DNA of 64,000 bases from Pseudopithomyces maydicus (GCA_026873275.1 JANTUC010000007.1:248001-312000), one strand, 5' to 3'; numbered from the stretch's first letter, positions 33,160 to 45,706 are shown. Notes: generated by a model from the sequence alone, not told the origin. Made by a program: numbers and translations.

Positions 33160-36074
33160 TTCGCATTCAGACCCAGGCACATCACAAATCAGCAAAATTG
33201 ACTTTGACAGAAGACGTCATCTCACCTGCTTCACTTCATCGTCGAGACATCTCCGCGGATGTTCTCCAGTGTAGCATACCTGCTACCATGATACCGTTGG
33301 CATGGTATCTTCATGGGAATAATCGGTCATCGGGCTAACTAGTCTAGTATGTTAGGGTACGTTTAGTTAGCCAACCAACGAAAATCGGATTGGTAGGTGT
33401 AGGATATGATCTACAGGAGTGCATATCCACCACGTAGGTAGATGGGACCATGGGGGTGGAGCCTACTTTATGCGACGGTTCCCGTTGTGTCGGTACTCGA
33501 TATTTGTGTTCTCTGCAGGATGGGGAATGGCTCAAGCTGTGAGCTTAAGACAACACTTACCAAAATGTGTTAGTTTCCGGAAAATCAAAGACTGCGACTT
33601 TGACCTGCGAAATGATGCCAAATTTTCAACAACCCTGGCACCTTTCTAGATAGGAGCATTCCTGTTCTCCATATTAGCTGTTCAGTATCTTGTTATATTA
33701 AGGCACGGTCATATCAGGCTTTTGACTTCATAATGTTGCTTGCGATACATAGTATAGACATTGCCCCATTTAGTGGGCCTGTCATAGCACGCAACGTGGG
33801 TATTCGGGATCAGTTGACAGAATCCAACTAGTGTAAATCAACCATATCAAAGCCATTACGACCAATTGGCGATGTGTCAGTGATTAGTCGCACCTAACGC
33901 TATCAGGAGGCTTGGTTGGGACAACTAGGGACGATGCAAACGGGAAACCTGGGTTTCGGAAGTTACCCATCTGGGCTGGAGAAAGTCTCGAGATATCCGG
34001 GAAGGGAATTGGAATGTTTTGGATTGTCACTACTAGTACCTGCATTTGCGGAAGCGAGCCTTGGGCAGCTATTGGTAGATTCCGATGCTACGATCTCGCG
34101 CTATCTAGATAGGCTAAAGCTTATCTCCATGGTACCTAGGCAGACGCTAGCCATGAACGACCGCATACTATGTCGGCAGTGCAAAGCATAAGTATCTTGA
34201 GCGATTTTGACTATACGCTTGTGGAGGTTACGGACGTAGTTCCTTGTGACAGACCACCTGCTAGGGCCAACGCTGGCGCGACTTTTGCACGGTACAAAGT
34301 TTCGAGTTGACACCCACGTCAAACAGCTTAGACGAACCAGCTAGTGCCAGAAGCTGGGGAAGTACCGGTACCTGGGTAGCATTGGTTACTTGCAGAATCC
34401 ATTGTATGCAGGTTCTTCATGTTTCACACACTTCCACTAACTTGGGTTTTCCAGATATACTTTCAAGGTGTGGTCTAGATGTACCCACGTGCTCTGGTGG
34501 TTTCGTTACATTCGATTCACTGCACCATGTGGTGCCGTTGTAACCGTTCCGCTTAGAACAGTGTCAATGAAACGATTGATGGGATGATGTTGAGTGCGAG
34601 CGACGAGCTGCTTGGATCACAATTTTTTTTGCTTCAGTGACAGAAGAATTTAGGTGACGAATAGACTTGATACCTCATAACAATTGCACATAGCAGTTGT
34701 CCCTTTTCGTTAACTGATTTTCGAGTAATTCCAATCGATTCACATACATACACTATACCGGAGCATTTTCCGGCGGGCTCTAGAAACATCGCGTGGTCAT
34801 CGGCGAAAAGATCCGAAAATGCACTACCGTTATTGATTTATAGAATAATAGGATCGACACTGATAACACTTATGGGAACATGGAAAACAACTATCGATTT
34901 CTACTGAACAGACATGATGAAATCAGCTGCTTGACTTTTCAACTCAGTCATCCAGAACATCTAGCTGTACATCGGATGCCCCATGCGTTTTTTTTTGACG
35001 CATGATCATACCGTAAGACAATGTTCAACATCTCCGGCTTTTCAAATACATTCGATCGGGCGATGAAGACTAATGGCAAGGAAGATGGTGAACTTTACTC
35101 AGCCACTTAACGATGCATCCTTCAACTTCCATCCTCTTCTTTTGGTCTATGCTAGAAAGCTCGACCAGTGTCTCAAATGTCTCTTGGTCACTTTGTCTGC
35201 ACAGAGCTTAAGGGGTAAATGGATCGTGGTCCAGGTGGTGGAAAGCCTGGTCACTGAGTTTTTTTTTGTTATGGTTCACAATTTGAAAGTTGTCCACAGT
35301 AAAAATATTCAACGTTTCGTCAATACTTTAAAGAATTCTGTTGAATATTATTGCAAATCAAGGATGAACCACGTGAGGCTTGCTTGTGTTTTGAGTTCAG
35401 AGAAAGCGGCAGCAGAGTAGCTGACTGGATGAAAATGCATATATGGTGGATAAAAAGCTGCCAACCCCTCTTGTGACGATTGAGAAGAGGCTTGCTTAAT
35501 ATTGCTCGATTCTTGCCTAGGTCTACAAGTTGAGATTCGATGTGGGTTGAGGTTTGGGTTTGGTTTGGGGTTGGGATTGGGGTAGTTTGTGGATTATCTT
35601 ATCTATTCTTACTTGGAAAAGAAGCAGCGGAGTAGCTTGCAAGAGAAAACTGATATAAAAAAATGTCGTCCCCCTCTTGACAGTTCAAAAAGTGGCATAA
35701 CTTATCTTAGATACTATCATGTGTTACCTTTGTCTATCTTATCATGTTCCTGATCTTCGATGGTGCCGTTTCTGAAGCATCCACACGTGACCACGTGCAC
35801 TCCAGGGCTATCGCAACATCTCGCGTTATTCCGCGTTTGACCTGGGAGTGCAAACACGCGAGCCCCGCTCTGTTCATTTGGGGATAGCATCGCGGGTGCC
35901 AAGCGAGCAATCAGGAAAGTCCCCCGGTTGAAAACATTGGTCAACTCTTCCTTCCACACCGCATACCATAAAGACCTCGACTTCCCGCTCAGATCAAACG
36001 TCATCCCCACAACACACTTCTGCAAACTCATCCACCGAACCCCAGTGTGATATCAACACCAATTAAGCTCCAAG
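33160..36074. other. Gene-poor interval
   Basis: 2.9 kb with only short chance frames. The longest, 35073-35420 on plus (115 codons), has no motif I recognise. A G/T-rich stretch (GGTTTGGGTTTGGTTTGGGG) lies at 35550-35575. The last part should hold the promoter of the small protein at 36075. Confidence 0.5.
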
Positions 36075-36446
36075 ATGACCAAGGGTTCCTCCACCAACTC
36101 CGGCTCTGGCTCCGGCTCAGGTACTAGCTCTGGTTCTGGTTCCGGCTCAGGCGGCTACACGGTCACCTCTTCCGGAACGAATAGCCAGGTACGTTTACTG
36201 CCCTGAGTGTATCTTAATTGTTCTGACTTAGTTCACAGGGAAATCACTACTGCCACCGCGACTACGGCACTAGCGCCTCCAACTCCAACTCGTACCATTA
36301 CTCCAACTCCGATGGTAGCTACTACTATAGCAACTCCAATGTAGGCATTCCGAATTAATTCTTTTCTGGTTGACCTGATGTATATCCAGGGCTCCACCTA
36401 CTACAATGATGGCGCCGGCAATTCCCGCTATAACTCTGGAAAGTAG
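36075..36446 (+). CDS. Small Gly/Ser/Asn/Tyr-rich protein (conserved fungal type)
   Basis: Three short exons, 36075-36188, 36239-36340 and 36390-36446, all ending on codon boundaries, coding for 90 residues. Exon 1 is MTKGSSTNSGSGSGSGTSSG followed by a Gly/Ser run. Exon 2 carries GNHYCHRDYG and then YHYSNSDGSYYYSNSN. Exon 3 gives GSTYYNDGAGN and a final SGK. The GNHYC...SNSDGSYYYSN...GSTYYNDG pattern recalls a small conserved protein of filamentous ascomycetes with no assigned function; this comes from memory and was not searched. The introns are 50 and 49 bases with good GT-AG ends. There is no signal peptide or membrane segment, so it is probably an intracellular, disordered protein. Confidence 0.8.
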
Positions 36447-36819
36447 GGGTACGGCGTTGCGCTCTTGAGCGAAAAGGCACTCGTCATGCGCTACTCTGCG
36501 GGTAGTGTTTGTCTGGGGTTCTTTTCAGGGACGATCTTATGTGTTAGCCCTGTGGTCCTGTACCAATAGGATATATCAACCTTTTCTACTACTATGCCTA
36601 TGCCTGTGTATACTGTCTGAAGCTCTTCGCATCACCCGCTCAGCCAATCCAAATAATATACAACATATAGACAAACGACTTTTTAAATCGTATGGCTAAG
36701 TCAGTATACCCATCAAATCCACCTACGTGTCAATCCCACCACATGTATATCTCTCCCCCATGCGCCCATTTTCCTCATATCATCCCATCATTCATCCACA
36801 TATTCGAATAAGCCCACCC
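36447..36819. other. Intergenic region
   Basis: 373 bases between convergent genes. AT-rich DNA near 36650 probably provides 3' processing signals. Nothing else recognised. Confidence 0.4.
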
Positions 36820-37050
36820 TCACCCCTTCCTTCTCGTACTTTTCATCCCCCGCGCATTCCTCCTCCCCTTCGGCCCTTTCCCCGACACCACCGCCTTCAC
36901 ACCCTCCGCCAATGTAACGAGCAGCAGCGCAATGAGGTACTGTATCATATTGACGATCCAGCGCGCCGGGCCCCAAAGATTAGGGTTATCATTCTCACCG
37001 GCTCGGCGTAGGAAGCGCTGGGAGAGGGATGATTGTTGGCGGGTAGGCAT
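36820..37050 (-). CDS. Small single-pass membrane protein, unknown function
   Basis: A single-exon frame of 76 residues. It begins MPTRQQSSLSQRFLRRAGEN, continues NPNLWGPARWIVNMIQYLIA into one hydrophobic helix ending LLLVTLAEGVKAVV, and finishes with a strongly basic tail (KGPKGRRNARGMKSTRRKG). The compact polar-helix-basic layout suggests an ER or mitochondrial membrane protein with the basic end in the cytosol or matrix. I do not recognise the family. It is not the yeast Ysy6/RAMP4 type by sequence. The coding call rests on composition and the in-frame transmembrane segment. Confidence 0.55.
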   Translation of the reverse strand: MPTRQQSSLSQRFLRRAGENDNPNLWGPARWIVNMIQYLIALLLVTLAEGVKAVVSGKGPKGRRNARGMKSTRRKG

Positions 37051-37758
37051 CTAGTCTTTCGGAATGACTTATATACTTTGATTGGGGCGCAGTGCACAAA
37101 TATGAAGTGGAGTAATACCCCGATTATGGTTCTTCTGTAAATATAAATATAATTTGACGAGAGAGTTCTGGGGAGTAGGGTATAATTGAGATTTGTGGTA
37201 GGAGATTAGGGTGAGTAGGAATGGTGGAAGTGTGAAATAAGGTGAAAGAAAGATGGGGAGAGATGGAAGGGGAATCCGACGCCACAGAGTGAAGTCATTC
37301 GAGTGGCTTGTGGCTTTTGCCGCGCTATTGGAAATAAAAACGTCACGATAAAAGACCGGTGTTTGAATTTAGAGGAGAGAACGAGTAAGCGGTGGAATGC
37401 ATGAATACACGGTTTTTGAGGGAAAGGGGACAAGATCTTTTTTGTATGCACCGGGTGTGAAATGTTGTGCTTACACTTGTCGCCGCTATTTTGACACCCT
37501 CATTGGTAATGTTTATTTACGCATTGTCATGAGAAACGATTATAGTTTATTTTCCTATTTAACCACTACAATAAATCATGCATAGAAAATATATCGCAAC
37601 CCTTTTCAAACCAACCTACCAGGTATACATGGCTCCCACGCGGCATGCACAGACCAATTATGTGCCCACCCGCGCGTCTCCCAAACAATTACCCCAAACC
37701 ACCTCCCCTCCCCAAACCACACGCACACACACCCCACCCCACCAATTCCCCCCTCACC
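37051..37758. other. Intergenic region (divergent promoters)
   Basis: 708 bases between the minus-strand small membrane protein and dynamitin. It is AT-rich from 37080 to 37160, with a C/A-rich stretch (CACACACACCCCACCCC-like) just before the dynamitin ATG. No gene recognised. Confidence 0.5.
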
Positions 37759-39037
37759 ATGGCCGAGCCCTCCAAAATAAAATACGAAAGCCTCCCCGGC
37801 ATCGACACGGCGCCCGACGTGTACGAAACGCCCTCCCTCGCCGAAGACGTCTCCACCATCCCAGCCTCCACCGCCGTCTCCGACTCGGACCCCGCCTCCG
37901 ACTCGGAGGACTCCACCTCCGCCGTCCGCCACCACCGCCTGCAGACCGACCAGGCGCGCTCCCGCTTCCAGCCCTCGCGCGTGGACGCCCACGGCGTCGA
38001 CTTCTCCGATAGCATCAGCGCCCAGCGCCGCTCGTACCGGACGTCGACGCGGGCGCGGCGTCGTGGGCACAATGCGTTGGGCGACGATAGCGAGGGCGAG
38101 GAGGAGGAGTCGTTTGAGCGGAGATTGATGCGGGTGAGGGAGGAGGTGAGGGAGTTGGAGGGGGAGTACGAGGAGAGGGTTAAGGGGGGTGATAGGAGTA
38201 AGGTCGAGGAAAGGGATCCGCGGGAAGTCATGGAGTTTATTTCGGAGAGAGTCGACCACATCTATGCGATGCGGAGGGGGTGTACGAGGCGCGGAGCCCC
38301 AGCTCGAGAGGACGATCGAGAAGTTCAATGCGTATAAGCCGTTTGAGGCGAGTCGGAGTATTGCGCGGGCGATCGAGAAGCAGCCTCCGTTGCCGGGGTC
38401 GCAGGTGCAGCGGGGACAGTTGGAATACGTGCTTGATCAGGCGAAGGAGTTTGACGAGCGGTTGGCGAAGCTGGAGGCGAGTTTGGGGATGAATGGGAGT
38501 ACGATGCCGGATCTGGGGGAGAATGCACCGTTCCCTGTGTTTACGACGTTGGAGCGCATAGAGCAGATGGTTGGGCTGGTGGTCGATGCGAGTCAGGGGA
38601 CGCTGGAGGCGGCTGGGGCGCAGATCAAGAAGATGATTGCGGACGCGGAGCAGTTGAAGGAGATACGTTCCGAAGCGTCTCAGGATGGAGAGTCACCGAA
38701 TCCGGAGCAGGAGGCGAAGATTAATGCGCTTTATGGCACGCTGCCTTCTATCGACAAGCTATCGCCCATCTTGCCTATGATGTTGGAGCGGTTGCGGACG
38801 CTGAGACTGGTACATACGAGTGCTTGGGCGGCAGATGATGTGCTGACCGAACTGGAGAAGCGCCAGGGTCAGCAAGAGGAAGAGATTAAGAGGTGGGAAC
38901 AATCTCTGAAGGAGGTGGAAGAGGATGTGAAGAAGAGCGAGGCTGCGTTGCAGAGTAACATGCACACAGTGGGTGACTGGGTCAAGAAGATTGAGGAGAG
39001 GGTCGCTAAGCTACCAGGCGGAGAGGCAGCATCTTAG
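37759..39037 (+). CDS. JNM1: Dynamitin (dynactin p50 subunit), frameshifted in this sequence
   Basis: The frame opens MAEPSKIKYESLPGIDTAPD, the usual dynamitin start, and runs to ISERVDHIYAMRRG. The homologous reading then continues in the next frame from GVRGAEPQLERTIEKFNAYK to the stop at 39037. The break is at a run of five G (38276-38280). One G fewer would join the halves, and there is no room for an intron because conserved sequence abuts on both sides. The joined product would have 425 residues with coiled coils in the C-terminal half (ELEKRQGQQEEEIKRWEQSL). Dynamitin bridges the dynactin shoulder to the Arp1 filament and is needed for dynein-driven nuclear movement in hyphae. Sequence error is more likely than a pseudogene; see the findings on clustered frameshifts. 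Confidence 0.85.
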
Positions 39038-39222
39038 AGGGATACCGAGGAACGGAACGGTCGATATCAGGTCAAATTATTGTGAGCGCTGCGGAGCATG
39101 TCATGAAGAACGTAGATACCCAGCTGTTTGTTTGGCAAAACAGAATTACAAGCAATCGAGTACTTAATTATTCGAACATAGACTTGCCCTTGCCGTTCTA
39201 CTTCTATCAAGGTCACTCAGAT

Positions 39223-40315
39223 CTACAACTTCGGCGTCTCCTCCTCATTCACCAACACATATCTATACCTCGCCTTCCCATCCTCAAAATCCACCACACT
39301 CTGATTCGCCTCCTTCATCGGCCTCGTCTCCACCCACGGCTTCACCCCCTTATCCCTCGCAAACCGCAACATCTCCTCGATATCCTTCGGACTCCCAATC
39401 TGGCTCCCCCAATCTTGCACCCCTTCGCGATCAACGCAAACGCCGCGATGGGCGGGAGATCCCCCTCGGGCGCCCCCACCTGGATGAACGTCCCATTCGT
39501 CCTCAGCAACCTCAGGTACTTCGAAAGCGGCATATCCGGCGACGACACGGTCGAAACGATGAGATCCAGACTCCTCCCATGCGTCCTCTCCCACTTCTCA
39601 TCCTCCGCCGTCGCAATATACGTATCTGCCCCCAACGCCTTCGCATCAGCCTCCTTGTTCCTCCGCCGACTAATCGCAACCACCCGCTCGCACCCCATCG
39701 CCTTCGCAAACAGCACCCCGAAATGGCCCAATCCCCCCAGTCCTACGATCCCAACCCGCTTCCCCGGCCCAGCCCCCTCGTTCCGCAACGGCGCATACAC
39801 CGTTATCCCCCCGCACAGCATAGGCGCCGCCTCCGCGCTGGGCATCCCCGCCGGAATCCGCACCGCAAAGTGACCCGCAACCCGCACGTAATCCGCGTAC
39901 CCCCCTTGCTCCAGTACCCGCTCTCCCTGTACAACGCATTGTACGTGCCGATCATGCTCTTGCAATGCTGCTCCAATCCCGCGCTACACTCCTCACAATC
40001 ACTCCGAAGACACGCCCCCGCCTGCGCGCCAACCCCGACGCGCTCGCCGACGCGGAATCTGGAGGCTGACGGCGCGCTCCCCGTGCGCACGACGTGCCCG
40101 ACGATCTCGTGCCCGACGCACGTGGGGTATTTGGTGGAATTCCAGCCCGAGCGCAGGGTGTGGATGTCTGAGCCGCAGATGCCGCAGTGCGAGACTTTAA
40201 TATCGATGTCTGTGTCGAGGAAGGGCTTGGGGGCGAAGGGTTCCCAGCGCATAAGGCCCTTTGCGGCAGAGGGGTCGTGCGCGAGCCAGCCGTGGAATTG
40301 GGAGGGGACGGTCAT
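39223..40315 (-). CDS. NADP-dependent zinc alcohol dehydrogenase (cinnamyl-type, ADH6/7-like), two frameshifts
   Basis: Reads from MTVPSQFHGWLAHDPSAAKG with the catalytic zinc motifs SHCGICGSDIHTL and GHEIVGHVV, the structural-zinc loop with its cysteines (GACLRSDCEECSAGLEQHC), the Rossmann motif VGIVGLGGLGHFGVLFAKAM and the end VNEEETPKL. The frame breaks twice. At a six-C run (39900-39905, plus strand) SKGG must continue as YADYVRVAGHFAVRIP. At a five-C run (39406-39410) CKIGG must continue as SQIGSPKDIEEML. One extra base at each run restores a 364-residue protein of normal length. The family reduces aromatic and aliphatic aldehydes with NADPH. All zinc ligands are present, so the gene itself looks functional. 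Confidence 0.85.
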
Positions 40316-40943
40316 TGTGGAGGGTGGTGGTGGTGGTAGTGATGAATGCACGTGGGAGGGATTGGGTAGTGTGGGGAGAGAAGGAGGGTATAGTAATTTA
40401 ATATAAGTAGTGTCTTGTGTGTGCGAGGTAGAACTCAGGGTCGGGGGAGTGAGGAACTAGCATTGTGGGCGAAAGTTGGGCGTGGGTGGACTGGACCTAG
40501 GTTGGCGACGTCGACATGGGAGAGGTTATCCGAGGTAGATTGTTCCTGACAAGGGTTGCGGCTGTACCCCCGCCATGGTTATCGGGACGCCGATCTACAC
40601 GTTATCTCCACTGCGTATCTCCGCTGCAGGGGTATGGGCGTGATCGAAGAGGATGGAGAGAAGAGATGGCATACCATAGACTATCATTGAAATTTACCTA
40701 CTCGATACACCTCGTAGAACCCGTACCTGCTAGTAAAAACAACCGACCGTTTTCAGACACAGCGTACACTGATTCCAAAAACGCCTTCAAATGAACACGC
40801 AGTCCGAACCGACGCGCTATATACACAAAATGTACCGCACCATTCTGCCCTTCCCTCAAAGGGGTATCATATCTTGAACTCCTGTTTGCTACTCCTGCAG
40901 TGACTTGGCTTGGTTTGGCTTGGCTTTGTCGAGAGCGTCGCAC
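40316..40943. other. Intergenic region
   Basis: 628 bases between the alcohol dehydrogenase start and the CPA2 stop. A short GCTTGGTTTGGCTTGGCTTT repeat lies at about 40907-40926, in the likely CPA2 3' UTR. No gene recognised. Confidence 0.5.
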
Positions 40944-43900
40944 TTAGAGTGGTCGGCCGCCGACGAAGTCGCTCCACGATCGGACCTCGCTGGGGATGCC
41001 CTCCTTCAGGGGCAGCTTCTCGTTCATGCACTGAGCGAAGAGAACAGCGGTCTGGTAATTGTTAGTTTGCATGGTTCCAGTTTCAAGCTGAATCGATCAA
41101 CTTACCTTCGGCTCCATGAACAGCGGCACGCCAAAGTCGACGGCGTTCCTCCTCATCACGTAGTCCTCATCAACCAACGAGCTGGCCCTGTACTTGGCCA
41201 AGTTGAATACACCCCGGATGTCGTACTTCTGGAACACCTCACGGAGCGCCCTCTTGTCTTCCTTGGGGAACTCAATGACCTCAACGGTAACGCCCTCGGT
41301 GCTCTTCTCAAGGAGGTTCTTGACCTCCTCATTGGCAGCGTAGAACTTGTAGCCGAGGTGGTGGATGTACTTGGCGATCTGGACGAGGTAGCCAGAGGTG
41401 GTGTCACCACCGAACAGCAGACCCTCACCAGGAACGGGGAGGCGGAAGTTCATGGTGGACTGAGCAGAGGCCCAGTAAGCCTCAACGAGATCCTTTCCGA
41501 AGCAAGCCATCTCACCAGTAGAGGCCATCTCAACACCGACGAAGGGGTCGGCACCAGCCAATCTGGTCCAGGAGAACTGGGGAACCTTGGTTGCGACGTA
41601 GTCGCGCTTGACAGCCATCAGATCGACAGGCTCGGGGACATCACGACCAACGAGGGCCTTGGTAGCGACATCGATGAAGTTGGTACCGAGAACCTTGCTG
41701 ACAAAGGGGAACGAACGGGAGGCACGGAGGTTGCACTCAATGACCTTGAGCTTGGGCTCCTCGCCCTCAACATCCTGCTTGATGATCTGCATGTTGAAGG
41801 GACCAGTGATGTTCCAGGCCTTAGCGACCTTGTCGGCGATCTCCTTGACACGCTCCTTGATGCGGTCGTCAAGGTGCACAGGGGCAGGACAAGGGTGGCG
41901 TCACCGGAGTGAACACCAGCGTTCTCAACGTGCTCACTCACGGCGTGCACAAGGACGTTACCGTTGGAAGCGACAGCATCGCAGTCAATTTCCTGGGCAC
42001 CGTCGATGTACTGTGTGATGACGACAGGGTGGTCGGGAGAGACGTTAGAAGCGGCAGTAAGCTTCTCCTGAAGCTCGTTCTCGCTGCGGATGACAGTCAT
42101 GGCAGCACCGGAGAGAACGTATGAAGGACGGACAAGAACAGGGTATCCAACAGACTCAACGAACTTCTTCGCATCCTCATAGGAGTTGAGCTCCTTCCAG
42201 GCTGGCTGATCCACACCGATGGAGTCGAGGATGGAAGAGAATTTGTGACGGTCCTCAGCCTTGTCGATATCTGCGGGGTCGGTACCGAGAATCTTCGCGT
42301 GTCCTTCACGCCGTCAGTAAAAAATAATTAGTTTGCGAACAAGCATTACATACCGTCTTCTTGAAGCTTGAGAGCAATGTTCTGGGGCAGCTGGCCTCCG
42401 ACGGACACCACGACACCGCTGGCAGTCTCGAGCTCGTAGATATCCATGACACGCTCGTAGCTGAGCTCTTCGAAGTAGAGCTTGTCAGCGACATCAAAGT
42501 CAGTCGAGTAAGTCTCGGGGTTGTAGTTGATCATGACAGTCTTCTTGCCAAGTGCGTTGAGCGAACGGGTAGCATTGACAGCGCACCAATCGAACTCAAC
42601 AGAGCTTCCAATGCGGTAGACACCGCTTCCGAGGACGAGCACACCATGGTCGTCAAAAGTGACATCGTGGGAAGAGGCGTTGTAGGTAGTGTACTGGGAA
42701 TTGTTAGCAGGTGTTGTATTTTGGGGGGGGAGGGGGGTTTCAAAAAGCAGCAGCAGAAGCTGGTTAGTGAATTTTAAATGGAAGAAATGGGTTCACTCAC
42801 TAAATAGTTAGTGTCCGCGGGGAACTCTGCAGCGAGAGTATCAATCTTCTTGACCCAGGGCTTGATTCCGAAGCTCTTTCTGCGGGCGCGGACCTCGTTC
42901 TCGGTGCTGTTCACGGCCTTGGCAATCTGCTTGTCGGAAAAGCCAAGCTTTTTAGCCTTGAGAATTATATCCTTCTTAAGTCCGAAGAGGCTGCCAATCT
43001 CCTGGAGCTCCTTGGTGCAGTCGACAATGTTCATGAGCTTGTACAGGAACCACTTGTCGATCTTGGTGAGGTCGTGGATCTTGTCGACCGAGTAGCCCTC
43101 GTGGAACATGGCCTGGCCGACGGCGAGCCAGCGGCGGTCCGTGGGGTTCGCGAGCTCCGAGTCGAGGTCCTCGCCGTACTTCTCGCCCTGGAAGCCCAGG
43201 AACTTGGGGTCGACCTGGCGACAGGCCTTCTGGAAGGACTCCTCGAAGGTGCGGCCGATGGCCATGACCTCGCCGACGGACTTCATGGAGCTGCCAATGT
43301 CGCGCTTGACGTTCTGGAACTTGCTGAGATCCCAGCGGGGCATCTTGGTGACGATGTAGTCGAGACTGGGCTCGAAGTTGGCGGTCGTGGTCTTGGTGAC
43401 GGCGTTGGGGAGCTCGGGGAGGGTGTGGCCGAGACCGATCTTCGCGGCGGTGTAGGCCAGCGGGTATCCGGTGGCCTTGGAGGCGAGGGCGGAGGAACGG
43501 GACAGACGGGCATTGACTTCGATGACCCTGTAGTCGAGGCCGTCGGGCTGGAGGCAGTACTGGACGTTGCACTCGCCGACGACGCCCAAGTGGCGCACGA
43601 TCTTGATGGACGCGGAGCGGAGCATGTGGTACTCCTCGTCGCTGAAGGTCTGACTGGGGGAGACGACGATACTGTCACCAGTGTGCACGCCGAGGGGGTC
43701 AAAGTTCTCCATGTTGCAGACGGTGATGCAGTTGTCCGCTGCGTCACGGACGACCTCGTACTCTGCCTCCTTCCAGCCCTTGAGCGACTTCTCGACAAGG
43801 ATCTGGGGGGAGAGGGACAGGGAACGGGCAGACAAGTTCCTGAGCTCCTCTGCATTGTTGGCAAAACCGGAGCCAAGACCACCCAGCGCGTAGGCAGCGC

Positions 43901-44712
43901 GGACGATGATGGGGTATCCGACCTTCTCGGCAGCATCGAGAGCCTCCTCGACCGAGTTGACGGCGATGGACTTGGCAATGGGAATGTCAATCTCGTCGAG
44001 AGCGCGGGCGAACAAGTCACGGTCCTCACTGGTCTCGAGGGTCTTGATGCTGGTTCCCAAGACCTTGACGCCGTACTTCTCAAAGATGCCCTTCTTGTTC
44101 ATCTGCACACCCAGGTTCAGGGCAGTCTGGCCACCGAAGCTGAGGAAGATGCCGTCGGGCTTCTCCTTCTGGATGATGTATTCGACATATTCGGGGGTGA
44201 CGGGCAGATAGTAGATCTCGTCGGCGAGCACGTGCGAGGTTTGGATGGTCGCAATGTTGGGGTTGACGAGCACCGACTTGACGCCGGCCTCCTTGAGGGC
44301 CTTCAGACACTGCGAGCCTTGGAGAGTAGTCAGCATGCATGGCTTGGGTGGCTGCTGATGTTCATCTCGTACCAGAGTAGTCAAACTCTCCCGCCTGGCC
44401 AATGCTAAGGCCACCGCTGCCGATGACCAGGACCTTCTTGACGTCGACGAGGTCGCGGGCGCCCGCAATGGCGCCGCTGTTCAGGTAGGCCTGGGCATTG
44501 GGGGCCTCCTGGGTCTGGTTCCAGGTGGCATGGATCTTGGTGAAGGCACGCAGCTGGCGGTATGCGCCGGTTGACTCATGGGTCGACCTGAGGGCAGCCA
44601 GAGGCCTCGAGGCGCGGGTGACGAAAGATCGAGAGGCGGCGGGAGAAGCAAGCGCGCGCAATTGGCCTGGAAGTCCTGGCGCGCGACGTGCCAGACGCCC
44701 GCAGAGAGCCAT
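40944..44712 (-). CDS. CPA2: Carbamoyl-phosphate synthase, arginine-specific, large subunit (one frameshift)
   Basis: Five exons: 44712-44373, 44317-42801, 42693-42354, 42303-41106 and 41051-40944. The product would have 1167 residues. The first 40 or so residues (MALCGRLARRAPGLPGQLRA, then SRSFVTRASRP) form a basic mitochondrial presequence, as expected in filamentous fungi where arginine CPS is mitochondrial. Both ATP-grasp halves are present: VLVIGSGGLSIGQAGEFDYS and SLKGWKEAEYEVV in the first, LVLGSGVYRIGSSVEFDW and GYPVLVRPSYVLSGAAM in the second. The C-terminal synthase domain ends IPSEVRSWSDFVGGRPL. It makes carbamoyl phosphate from bicarbonate, ATP and ammonia supplied by the small subunit, for arginine synthesis. 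The frame slips at a four-base run (41881-41884): GDATLVLP must continue as PVHLDDRIKERV. One added base restores it. Confidence 0.92.
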
Positions 44713-45706
44713 GTTAGGCGGTCAAGCACCAGCGAAGCTTGAAGCTCTATTGAGGTCGCGCGGGAGGGAGGGGGCTGCAGGTGCGCGCACAATAGGCTGT
44801 TCAAGAGCCACAGAGTGCAATTGAATATCGCTGGAGCTCGAGCTCGACCGTGAAGAGTCAGATGTATGACTTCTGGACGCTCGTCGTGAAATTTATTTTG
44901 CGGGGAGGGAAGCTGTCGCGCCAAATGCACTGATTCGCTGCTCCCATGCGCGGTCGGGCCGATCCTATGGGTCCGATAAGCTATCAAAGCGGTCAACAGT
45001 GACGACGCCAGCAGCTTATAGGGTTGCTTAAAGCCTACAGACAAGGGCAAGGCCCTGGGGGATGCTAGCAGGGACTTGCGAGACGAGATCGAGCCATTGT
45101 AGCCGTCAATCCAGGGCTGGTATTGCGCGTCTGCGACCTGTGGCTGCGTGCTCACCACTGGCCGGTCGCCCGATGACCGGCGCCGACGGCTGCTTGGTAG
45201 GAAAATCTAAAAGTGCGCCTGAACCGTCGTCACACTGCATAGCATCGGCTCGATAGCATCCCAAACTAGAATTCACTTGGATCGACGCACTATTCCGTCC
45301 TGTGCCACGCGCAAATTTCTGCTTTTGACTCAACCCGTGCGCCAAGCCTGGCCAGCGGTGACTCTTCGCCATGGACGGATCGCGATAGAGTCACAGAGCG
45401 ATGGCCATCCGTGCGTCTGCTTGATATTTTCCAAAAGCCTTCACGACAACATACCGAGGCTTGCAAAATATCTTCGTTCGCTTAGCAAAGTCTGTTGCAC
45501 TTGTCTCTCCACAGAGATATCGTCCTGTCCATCCATCACGTAGCAGATTTGCACTCGTCTTCCCACAGAGATATCGTCCTGTCCATCCATCACGTAGCAG
45601 AATTGTGCAAGTGGAATGAGTCGTCTTGATGGGTATCGTGCATTGAGACTAGTAACAGTCAACGCTGTATGAGTAAACACGCTCTAGCATCACAGCTCCC
45701 TCGCCG
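44713..45706. other. Intergenic region (CPA2 promoter and LCL3 3' side)
   Basis: 994 bases. The part next to 44713 should hold the CPA2 promoter; no TATA box is clear. A 54-base tandem duplication occupies 45496-45603 (annotated separately). No gene recognised. Confidence 0.5.
45496..45603. repeat. 54-bp tandem duplication
   Basis: Two adjacent near-identical copies, the first from 45496 and the second from 45550, both containing CACAGAGATATCGTCCTGTC and CATCCATCACGTAGCAGA. Only a few bases differ, so the duplication is recent. Confidence 0.9.

Noticed and set aside
43074..44408. Plus-strand frame of 444 codons opposite CPA2
   Set aside because: Antisense shadow of codon-biased CPA2 exon 2, rich in Val, Leu, Gly and Asp with no domain.
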